Positions 54,781 through 64,000 of a stretch of DNA of 64,000 nucleotides are shown here, in pieces (position 1 is the stretch's first letter; each line of letters starts with the position of its first letter). This stretch comes from Nereocystis luetkeana (taxonomy: Eukaryota > Sar > Phaeophyceae > Laminariales > Laminariaceae). The translations under genes were made by a program, and so were the position numbers. The notes under the pieces are model-generated. The model made no database searches. It saw nothing but the letters and a program-made list of their open reading frames with translations, and was not told the origin of the DNA. The stretch is from contig JARUPZ010000009.1 of the NCBI GenBank assembly GCA_031213475.1, positions 3,311,001 to 3,375,000 of the forward strand. The letters are read 5' to 3'.

Positions 54781-54885
54781 AGGGTAGTGATTGGAGGGGC
54801 ATCCCAATTAACGATGCGACGTTACACGGAGGAGTAGGGTGGGCTCGTGTGGGCCAATTTGAACAATACCGGAGAATAGCTCAAT

Positions 54886-55498
54886 TATCTAATTTCCCAT
54901 CCAGAGGGTATCCCGGGATAAGAAGAGAGTGGGTCAGCTATGTTTGGCGGCTCCGACGTATTTTTCGTATGGCGGAATGAGAATGAAGAATACAGAAGTT
55001 TGACTTCTGTTAAACTGGCACATGCGTAAACAGAGGGATCTAAAGCAGCGCAGCTCCCACCGTGCGACGAAGCACGACTAAGTCCGATCGTACATGGGAA
55101 TGGGCCGCAAGCGTACGTACGACAGGCTGCGCCTTTGCAGCCAGCGAGCACGATGCCACGGCAAGGCAACAGCGCCAGTCATGGAATAAAAAGGGTACGG
55201 GGTGTGGCGCATGTGCGGAGACATTAAAGAGCGGATTGCGACTGAGAGTAAAATAGTACCAAACCAACGGCAGCCAAGCGCTGGAAAAAAGCAGCTTAGT
55301 GTGCAGCATGCAGCAGCATCTACATACTAGCCAAGCAACAGTCACGGCTGCTCATCCGCTTTTGCGAGACAAAAGCAAGCCGCAGCAAAACCAGCCTGGA
55401 AATATGAGCCTCTGTTCCAGCGTATCGGGCATGGCTTAAATCATCTAAAGGAGAAGACAAAAAAATTCACACTTTTAATAGGTACAAGGGGTCCGCAC
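54886..55498. other. No recognisable gene
   Basis: Short frames on both strands without recognised motifs. Confidence 0.5.
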
Positions 55499-57290
55499 GG
55501 GTGCCTGCCGGTATCCATGCTCCGGATAGGAAAAATATTCCTTAGTGCCAAGTCGTGTGATGGCTATTAATTAAGTTGACATGAGTGTGTCATTCGAGCT
55601 TGTGACGAACAGAATCGGGGCGCTGACAAGTGGTGCAGGGAAAAGGCACTGCCAAGTGTCAATTTTCAGTTGTCGTATCTGTCTCCCTCGAATTATAGAC
55701 CAACTTTTATAGCATCGGTTTGGGACGTTATTATTTCGGTATTTTTCAGCCATCTACTGTGAAGCACATAAATCTGAATCGTCTACTATTTAATGACAGA
55801 AAATCGTCGATAATTTGTAGCTCAGTTGCTTCTGGCGGGGGAAGAAGTGAGCTCAGTTCCGAGAGGTTTCTCGTGTATCTCAGTACTGAGATTGCTTCGA
55901 TTTTGTTCACGATGATAGTCTTATTGCTGCCCTTGTGCTCCCCATTTGCCAAGTACCCAATACCCACGCCGATATCACCCCTTTCTACGGCGAGCTGTAC
56001 CTAATTGGAACGGCGCTTGTGCAGAGGAAGTTACCTCTCCCGCACAGGAGAGCGATAGCAGCAACAGCAGCACAACATAAAACACTGCAACAACAGTAGC
56101 AGCAGCAAGAGAAAGCGCCAACGAACGGTACGTACAGCATCGCTGCTGACAGCATCTTGCAGTATACGCCCAAGTTACTGCTGGAACAGGACGCGTACTG
56201 TACGAGCATTATCGCACTCAATCCCGGTAGCAATCGTGATATAGGAGGATGAGCAGTATCGAACACCTGATACATGATACCTTATTCCAATCGGCAACAC
56301 AGAACAACTGCAAAGTACTCGTACTACTGCTGACGACATGGGTAGTATTCTCAGTGTGATTCCCATTATATTCAACGGGGAAAACAGAAGATGTACCAAG
56401 TGAAAAAACACAAACACAGCAATCACCGGGGTAAGACGCAATGATCTTATACCAAAAACAATGCGATACTCCGAGAAGGCGCGTACAGTTGTCCGGCGAA
56501 GAGAGGGGGCAAGGGAAGGCAGCCAGCGAGTGAGGCAAGACCGAGGAGGTCGATCAGGCCGATGGTGGCCCGCAAAGCAAGGGAGTCGGGAGAAAGAACG
56601 GTAGCATCAGTAAGGCCGAGAGATGGAACCTCGGAGGGAAACTGAGATAAAATCAAGTCTGTCGCGTATACAGTATATATACTATACTTTTATCTATATC
56701 GCACCCATGTATACGCGAGACTGTCAATACGTAGGTCTCGCACACGAAAATGGGACTGCCAGTTTGTACCAATATAAAATCCAGCGTACAAGGAATCAAT
56801 GAACCCTTCAATCGTTCAGATTCCGAGTACACGACTACAGTTCACGAGTGGGTAGATCTCGCACGCGAAAACGGGACTGTCAACGTGTACCGATAGAGAT
56901 TACTCCGAACAAATTCTGAACCGTTCAACCGTTCTATCGTACAGATGCTAGATACACGAGTGACACAGGGGCCACCGTTGGAGACTTTTTAAAACAATAG
57001 CAAAGTAATATTTTTAGGACCACAAAAAGTAGAAGATCCGTGCTTCCTCTCGACAGCAAATATCTCCCAAATTCGTGATGGCCGCGCTCGTCGGCGGCGC
57101 GAGTCTCCGAGACACGCGCACGGTAGGACACCCATCGGAGGCAGGCTCGCACGACCCTGGAGGAAAGCGGTCGAAGAAGCAAGCACGAAGGCAGGGAAGC
57201 GAAGCGTCCGGAGTCCCAGACAAAGTTGAAGCCAAACTCAGGGTTTTAAGGGTTCGCTCAACGCGGCCGAGAAGGCCGAAAATTATACTC
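55499..57290 (+). repeat. Unknown long repeat U, copy 1 (+)
   Basis: The part 55499-56668 matches 60011-61225 in order (CATGCTCCGGATAGG, TTTGGGACGTTATTATTTC, TTTGCCAAGTACCCAATACC, a CAG-rich stretch, CGATACTCCGAGAAGG, ATCAGGCCGATG). The part 57055-57290 matches 61245-61480 in the opposite orientation, as expected if the unit continues in copy 3. Between them, 56720-56945 holds a ~130-base imperfect duplication (GGTCTCGCAC.CGAAAA.GGG). No ORF carries a recognised domain. It could be a large non-autonomous transposon or a duplicated locus. Confidence 0.65.
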
Positions 57291-57712
57291 TATACAAAGC
57301 GCTTCGCTCCGCGGGAGGCCTACGCCACCCGCTACGCTCGCTCTGGAAGGGAAAAGGTACATCAAATTATGCGAAGTGACAGAGGTCCACCATTGAGTTT
57401 AGGTCGTAATTGCAAACCGGCGACTTGATAATGCCAAGAGTCTCGCCGCCATGCTTCAGGAACAAACAACTCCGACGCCAGCTCGAATGCCACATATGGG
57501 CTTCGCGTCACGGATGTCGTACGTACGTACATACCCCAGGTAGGATACCGCTGTCTGTACTTATTTTCTTCTTTCGATATACTCTTATGTCTGTACTCGT
57601 ATGTAGGAAGAAGGCGAAAGCACAGCACGGCACAGCGGCAAACACAATGAAAATGAAACCGAAAACTCGGAAAGGGAAAAATATTCCCGTCCCCTCTCGT
57701 GTAACATTTTTC
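57291..57712. other. No recognisable gene
   Basis: Spacer before the 630-bp array. Overlapping short frames only. Confidence 0.5.
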
Positions 57713-59584
57713 TGCCTGATTGGAACACCTTGTACGCGGTCAAAAAGAAGAAAAGAAAAAAAAAGACGCACAAAAGAGCTTCTCTCTCAGCCTCGTACGC
57801 CGTCTGCCCCTCTCGCGACCACCTAGCTACAGATTCGGTCCGGGTTAAGATTATATCACTCTCTGCCGCAATCAGCCCCGTCGCCCGCCTCGCGTGAAGC
57901 CCGGTGCTCACCGTGGCCGTCGTTCGCCAACTCGATAACGTTAGTGTTACAAACTGCACACCTCCTTCTTTCAACTCTAGCGTGGTCGCAAAAATAAGCA
58001 CCGCTTGAATAGTATCTTGCCCTCCCGAACGACCTTTATAAACTCGTGCATACTCTATCAACAATCATAAATCGAAGCCAGACAAAGCCCGTTCATGCAT
58101 CCCTCGTGCCTCGAGGCACACGCGACGCCTAGGCACGAAAGCGGCGACCGCGCTCCTTGCAACCTCCTCTCTACCCGCCAGCACCCGCTGACACCCGCGA
58201 CGGCGCCGGGCTCTCCCGCCGTGCCGTACTCGGAGTACACGCACGCACACGAAACGAAAGACGAAAAAAGGAAGAAATGACGTGCCAAGAGAAATGGAGA
58301 AAACCAAGAACTGCTGGAAAGGTCCGGCAAGTAGTAATGAAAAGCTGCCTGATTGGAGCACCTTGCACCCGGTCAAAAAGAAGAAAATATAAAAATCGCA
58401 CAGAAGAGCTTTTCTCTCAGCCTTGTACGCCGTCTGCCCCTCTCGCGACCACCTAGCTACAGATTCGGTCCGGGTAAAGATTTTATCACTCTCTGCCACA
58501 ATCAGCCCCGTCGCCCGCCTCGCGTGAAGCCCGGTGCTCACCGTGGCCGTCGTTCGCCAGCTCGATAACGTTAGTGTAACAAACAGCACACCTCCTTCTT
58601 TCAACTCTAGCGTGGTCGCAAAAATAAGCACCGCTTGAATAGTATCTTGCCCTCCCGAACGACCTTTATAAACTCGTGCATACTCTATCAACAATCATAA
58701 ATCGAAGCCAGACAAAGCCCGTTCATGCATCCCTCGTGTCTCGAGGCACACGCGACGCCTAGGCACGAAAGCGGCGACCGCGCTCCTTGCAACCCCCCCT
58801 CTACCCGCCAGCACCCGCCGACACCCGCGACGGCGCCGGGCTCTCCCGCCGTGCCGTACTCGGAATACACGCACGCACACGAAACGAAAGACGAAAAAAG
58901 GAAGAAAGGACGTGCCAAGAGAAATGGAAAAAACCAAGAACTGCTGGAAAGGTCCGGCAAGTAGTAATGAAAAGCTGCCTGATTGGAACACCTTGCACCC
59001 GGTCAAAAAGAAGAAAAGAAAAAAACCGCACAAAAGAGCTTTTCTCTCAGCCTCGTACGCCGTCTGCCCCTCTCGCGACCACCTAGCTACAGATTCGGTC
59101 CGGGTAAAGCTTATATCACTCTCTGCCACAATCAGCCCCGTCGCCCGCCCCGCGTGAAGCCCGGTGCTCACCGTGGCCGTCGTTCGCCAGCTTCAAAACG
59201 TTGGTGTTCAAACTGCACACCTCCCTCTTTCAACTTCAGCGTGGTCGCAAAAATAAGCACCGCTTGAATAGTATCTTGCCCTCCCGAACGACCTTTATAA
59301 ACTCGTACATATTTTATCAACAATCATAAATCGAAGCCAGACAAAGCCCGTTCATGCATCCCTCGTGTCTCGGGGCACACGCGACGACTAGGCATGAAAG
59401 CGGCGACCGCGCTCCTTGCAACCCCCCCTCTACCCGCCAGCACCCGCTGACACCCGCGACGGTGCCGGGTTTTCCGGCGATGCCGTGCTCGGAGAACACG
59501 CACGCACACGAAACGAAAGAAGAAGAAAAGGAAGAAATGGCCGAGTAAACCAAGAACTGCTGGAAAGGTCCGGCAAGTAATGAA
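57713..59584. repeat. 630-bp tandem repeat, three units
   Basis: CTGCCTGATTGGA.CACCTTG recurs at 57713, 58344 and 58974. CAAAGCCCGTTCATGCATCC recurs at 58083, 58713 and 59343, exactly 630 bases apart. The minus-strand frames repeated in each unit (for example 57585-58064 and 58065-58694) are interrupted differently from unit to unit and have no recognised domain, so I do not call them genes. Confidence 0.9.
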
Positions 59585-59691
59585 AGGAGATGGTTTGGAA
59601 GTAGGAGCTCTGAGAAGCAAGGGATGAACCAACCGAGCACGCTCAGGGGTTGTGATCTAAGTATGTAGTTTTATATACAAGGCCTCTGTAT

Positions 59692-60002
59692 GGAGGACCT
59701 TTAACAATCTGGGAGAAGGGATCTTTAGGTTGGTAGGCTGTTCAGATGTTTTAGTTCTTGTTGGGATCAAGGTACGGGCGAAGACCCAACCCAACCCCTG
59801 ACTCTAACCCTAACCCTAACCCTGACCCCAAACCGCAGCCAAAACAGGCCAAACCTCGCCATAAACGCGGCTACGCCGAGGTTGGTTCGAACCAGGAAAT
59901 TTCTCAGATGCGGACGACGATTCCGAAGCGCAGACCACGTTACACTTTTTTCAAGTAAAAAACATCTCTAAAGATCCCTTCTCCAAGACACCCAAACCTG
60001 CT
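59692..60002. mobile_element. TIR element with TTAGGG-like core (family T2), copy 3
   Basis: 311 bp, inverted relative to copies 1 and 2. The left end is GGAGGACCTTTAACAATCTG. The core CCCTAACCCTAACCCTGACC lies near 59805-59824. CTCTGTAT flanks both sides (59684-59691 and 60003-60010), followed on both sides by GG. The 8-base duplication agrees with copy 2. Confidence 0.88.
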
Positions 60003-60010
60003 CTCTGTAT

Positions 60011-61230
60011 GGGTGTCTGCCGGCAACCATGCTCCGGATAGGAAGACATACTTCAGTGTCAAGTCGATTGATTGCTTAATGAAGTTCATATAAATTTACC
60101 ATTCGATGTTATTACGAACAGGATCAGGGCACTGCCAAGTGGTGCAGGAAAAAGGGCATGCCAAGTGTTCTCAGTTTTGGTATAGGCCTCACTCGAATTA
60201 TAGACCAACGTTTATATCATTTGTTTGGGACGTTATTATTTCTGTCTATTTCAGCCATCTACTCTGGAGGCCATAAATCAGAACCGTCTATAACTATATT
60301 TGGGCCAGGAAATCATCGATACTTTGTAGCTCAGTTGCTGCGGGCGGGGGCAGGAATCAGCTCAGTTCCGAGAGGTTTTGCACAGGACTGAGACTGCTTT
60401 AATTTTGTTCACGATGATAATAGTATTATTGCTGCCCTTTTGCTGCCCAGTTGCCAAGTACCCAATACCCACGGCGATATCACCCCTTTCTACGGCGAGT
60501 TGTACCTACTTCGAACGGCGCTTGTGCAGAGGAGATGACACCTGCCGCACACGAAAGCAATAGCAGCAGCACAACATAAAAAATGGCAGCAACAGCAGCT
60601 GCAGGAGTAGTGGCAGGCATCATTGCTGCTGCGGTAGGTTGCTGCAGCTGCTGCTATGCTGACCCAGCCGCGAAACCAGCAGCAGCACAACAACAGCAGA
60701 CAGCAACTTGCAGTATACGCTCAAATTACTGCGAGAACGTACTGTACGTGCATTATCGCCCTCAATCCTGAGAACAGCAGTAATCGAGATGCTGCGAGAA
60801 TGATGAGCAGTATTGAACACCTGATATCTGATACCAGGTACCTGATATGGATCGGCAATACAGAACAACCGCAAAGTACTCGTACTACTGCTGACGATAT
60901 GGGTAGTATTCTCACTGTGAATCCCAAAATATTAACAGACGAAAACAGAAGACGTGCGGGGTTCTAAACACCAACACGGCAATCACCGGGATAATATTCA
61001 ACGATCCTGTGCCAAGAACGGTGCGATACTCCGAGAAGGCTCGTGCAGTTGTCCAACGAAGAGAGATGGGCAGGGGAAGGCAGCCAACGAGTAAGGCAAG
61101 ACCAAAGCGATCGATCAGGCCGATGATGGCCCTCGTTGCAAGGCAGTCGGGAGAAACCAGTAGAATGAGCAAGACCGAGAGATGGACGTCGGAGAGAAAA
61201 TGAGACAAGATCAAGTCTGTCACGTACGTA
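60011..61230 (+). repeat. Unknown long repeat U, copy 2 (+)
   Basis: Follows copy 1 from its first recognisable base to GATCAAGTCTGTC (61207-61219). It contains the same CAG-rich middle (60560-60710). The T2 element at 59692 inserted immediately left of its start. Confidence 0.7.
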
Positions 61231-61244
61231 TAAAAATACGATTT

Positions 61245-63292
61245 TTTCTGCTCCGCCTTCTCGGCCGCTGTGAGCGAACCCTAAAATCCCTTTTGTCTTC
61301 AACTTTTTTCTGGGACTCCGGATGCCTTCGCTTCCCTGCCTCCGTGCTTGCGTTTTCGACCGCTTTCCTCGAGGGTCGCGCTCGCCCGGCTCCGACGGGT
61401 GTTCTCCCGGGCGCGCGTCTCGGAGTCTCGCGCTACCGACGAGCGCGGCGACCCCGAACTTGAGATGTATTTGCTGGGGAAAGGAGACACGGACGCTCTA
61501 TTCTATTTGGTCCTGGAAATTTGTTTAGGTGTTGTCGTTGCTCCGTGAAGAGCTTCTTGTGACAGGGTTTATCTTACAGTAGCTTTTTTCTCTCTGACGT
61601 TCGATCTTTCGGTCTTTCTTGCTGATACTACCACCTTCTACCGACGGCCTTGCTTTGCGGGCCGCCGCCATCGGCCTGTTCGAACCCCTCGGTCCTGCCC
61701 TTCTCGATGGCTGCCTTCCTTCTCCCCTCTCTCTTCGCCGGACGACAACTCGAGCCTTCTCGGGGTATCGTGCCGTTCTTGGTACCAGATCGTTGCATAT
61801 CACGGTGATTTTGCTTTGTGGGCGATTTTAAAAAATAAACAAAATAACTCGGCACGTCTTCTGTTTTCACGGGGAAAATGGAATTAAGGTTGTTAGCGAA
61901 GATGAATTCGGCCGAGAGTTGGTGGTTCGATAAGAAAAACAACCAATCACATCGAAGGGTAACGTAAAGGTAGCCGTACATGCTTGGACTTTCCACAACT
62001 TCTGAGTGAGGCGCGTTGAAATACCAGTACTAACAACTACAGCAGCAGCATTGCTGCAGCAGTACAGTAGTTCAGAGATGCTCTCCTTCGAATATATATG
62101 TACGTACAATGCTTTGTTTTCGCCGGTCGAATTGAATGAAGGTTGTTGGCAAGTCGGCCGAGTGTTGTGAGTTCGATAAGGAAAACCGACCAACCGCATC
62201 GGAAAATATCATACACAGCAGAAGTTTTCACCTTGAAAAAAGAGACATATATATGCAGTCCAGATGCGAGGTCTCTTTTTACTCGTAAATAAATAAATGG
62301 GAGATAGATACGGACCCGCTTCAATGATACGATTCTTCGTTCAAGGTATAATATGTGATGTTCGGCTGGGTACCATTTCCTGTTCAAAACCGCGTCCAGT
62401 TGTATCGGCGAGCACTACTGGACTGGAGGTAATCGAGGGATTGAGACTGCTTGAGCTACAAGTACTCGCAGTATGTCGGAGTTTTGTGCTGCTGAACGCA
62501 TACTGCTGCGTGTGCTACACGTATGTCCAACGTGAAATTTAGGTATTCACGCTATGAGAATACTGCCCATGTCAGCGGTGCTTCGCGGTTGTTCTGTATA
62601 GCCGATCGATATCAGGTACCAGGTATCAGTGACTAGATATCAGGTGTTCGATACTGCTCACACTCGCAGTATCTCAATTACTGCCTATTCTCAGGGTTGA
62701 GTGCGATAAGGCGCATACAGTGAGCGTCCTGTTCTCGCAGTAATTGGTGCGTATACTGCAAGTAAGTTACTGTCTGCTGCAATGACGTACGTGCCGCAGC
62801 TGCTGTTATGCTGCTGCTGGTCTTGCGGCCGGGTCTGCACAGCAGCAGCTGCAGCAACCGACCGCAGCAGCAGCAGCGGATGCCCGCTACGACTCCCGCT
62901 GCTGCTGCTGTTGCTGCCATTAAGCATGTTGAGCTGCTGCTGCTGCTGCTGCTATCGCTTTCATGTACGGAAGAGACCCTCTCTTCTGCACAAGCGCCGT
63001 TGGAAGTAGGTACAGCTCTAGACAGGGGTGTGATATCGGCGTTGGTATTGGGTACTCGCAACTGGGCATAAAAAGGGCAGCAATCCTACTATCGTAAACA
63101 ACATCATCAAAGGAATCTCAGTTAAGAGAGTAAAAGAGAGCCCCCGAGAACTAAGCTGATTTCTGCCCCCGCCACCAGCGACTGAGCTCCAAATTATCGC
63201 TGATTTCCTGGCCCAGAATCATGGACGGTTCTGGTTTTTAGGCCTCAGAGTTGATGGCTGAAAAAGACAGCAATAATAACGTCCCAAGAAAC
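61245..63292 (-). repeat. Unknown long repeat U, copy 3 (inverted)
   Basis: Read on the minus strand it gives the copy 1 order. 63292-62555 matches the first block, including GGGACGTTATTATT, the CAG-rich middle and GAATACTGCCCATG. 61850-61565 matches the middle block (CGATACCCCGAGAAGG), and 61480-61245 the last block. An extra ~690 bases (61851-62554) separate the first two blocks and hold two similar ~100-base segments with GGCCGAG.GTT and GTTCGATAAG (61861 and 62110). Copies 2 and 3 therefore form a long imperfect inverted repeat. Confidence 0.65.
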
Positions 63293-63720
63293 TCAAGGCT
63301 TATCACACTGACTGAGAATATTGGCGGGACGGGACAGGAAATATTTTTCTTCTTTGGCGGGAAAGAAAATGACAACGGGACGGGACGGGACGGTGAAATG
63401 AATGCATAAAAAGTTGGCGGGACGGGACGGGACAGCGGGTGCAACATTTCTCGACGGGACGGGACATTTTAATTCAACGGGACAGATTTTCACGACAGGA
63501 CTGAACAGTAATTCTTCATGCCTCTGGCAGGACGGGATGGTTATTATCTTTTCCCCCGGCGGCACGGGACGTTGATAATCTTTTCCTCGGCGGGACGGGA
63601 CGGTAAATATTTTTCCCCACGGCGGGACGGGAAAGTATTTTTACTCTTCTTCGACGGGGCGGGACGGTACATATTATTTCTTCGGGTGAACGAGACGGTA
63701 AATATATACCAGGTACCAGG
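63293..63720. repeat. GGGAC-rich minisatellite
   Basis: About ten irregular ~40-base units of the form GGCGGGACGGGACGG followed by an A/T-rich part such as TAAATATTTTTCC. The GGGAC 5-mer also appears in the satellite next to LINE 1 (31620-31640). Confidence 0.8.
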
Positions 63721-64000
63721 TATTTCTTTTTTCCTGCTGCGAGATCGGCGCCGTTGTTCGTGAGAAGACTTTCCCGCACAGCTGGTTGCGCGAAGGGAGC
63801 CGGCCCGACGCAGACGTTTTTCTTCTCGATCCGCGGCCCACAAGCTTCGAGACGTGCTACCACTACACGGACGACGTTTTTATTCTGGTTTATTTCCACG
63901 TCTGCCCCAAGTACTCTTGTTTCGGTGCCAGCTCATGGTGGCTGTTTTGATGATTAGTATTGTGTTTGCTCTGTGTTTTTACTGATGGTGGTTGTGGAGG
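63721..64000. other. No recognisable feature
   Basis: Window edge. A 67-codon frame at 63754-63957 shows no recognisable domain. Confidence 0.5.

Larger units (their letters stand above)
52845..54885. repeat. ~103-bp satellite array with nested SINE and 410-bp duplication
   Basis: Units begin GGGTAGTGATTGGAGGGGCT (starts near 52852, 52956, 53049, 53152, 53253, 53354, 53461, 53567, 54268, 54678 and 54783). They continue TCCCAATTCACGATGCAAT, GGGGGGTACCAAGTATGA and TGTCAGCGGCTATG, and end CCTGACACCAC. A SINE splits the array at 53654. A 410-base segment starting at 53961 is repeated at 54371. Confidence 0.85.

Noticed and set aside
57585..59171. Minus-strand frames of 159-209 codons in the 630-bp array
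   Set aside because: Frames differ between units because of small indels, start in different places and show no domain. Tandem repetition inflates their length.

Overview
The window looks like nuclear DNA from a eukaryote with a repeat-rich genome. I recognise no intact host protein gene, no rRNA or tRNA gene, and no bacterial features. Everything with a convincing reading frame belongs to retrotransposons. The mix (a chromodomain-type Ty3/gypsy element, APE-type LINEs ending in (AAC)n, tRNA-derived SINEs, CAG/CTG-rich tracts, TTAGGG-like motifs) would suit a stramenopile such as a brown alga. That assignment is an inference and is not proven by the sequence.

Layout. Positions 1-14149 hold mostly unassignable DNA with one SINE (999-1350), CTG-rich repeats (3840-5070), a decayed 29-bp minisatellite (6802-7290), a LINE tail relic (about 7452) and a 390-bp TIR element (12406-12792). 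Positions 14150-26603 are one complete LTR retrotransposon on the minus strand. It has 550-bp LTRs that differ at only two bases, a CTAC target duplication, a PBS, a PPT, gag, and a 1691-codon pol with protease, reverse transcriptase, RNase H, integrase, a chromodomain-like segment and a Tudor-like tail. Gag and pol share one frame and are separated by a single TGA, which is followed 7 nt later by a perfect 9-bp GC hairpin.

Positions 27170-41850 hold three minus-strand LINE copies. LINE 1 sits inside a pentanucleotide satellite. LINE 2 is 5'-truncated and carries stop codons. LINE 3 is full length or nearly so and has an open 1250-codon frame. Between LINE 1 and LINE 2 lie two copies of a TIR element carrying TTAGGG-like runs, a 165-bp satellite, and a roughly 90-bp mariner-like MITE.

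Positions 41850-52340 are a mosaic of short mobile elements: more MITEs, SINE-like elements whose 3' tails match the LINE tail, two more copies of the 390-bp TIR element, tRNA-SINE copies, minisatellites, and a probable polypurine tract/LTR remnant. Positions 52840-54885 are a 103-bp satellite interrupted by a SINE and a 410-bp tandem duplication. Positions 55499-63292 contain three copies of an unknown roughly 1.2-2 kb CAG-containing repeat, the last inverted, with a 3 x 630-bp tandem array and another telomere-motif TIR element between them. A GGGAC-rich minisatellite follows (63293-63720).

How the parts relate. The LTR element is self-sufficient on paper. The LINEs probably supply the machinery for the SINE-like elements that share their 3' tail. 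The several MITE families have no transposase source in this window. Paralogous empty sites visible inside the window fix the target duplications of two families directly (TA for the mariner-like MITE, 8 bp for the telomere-motif element).
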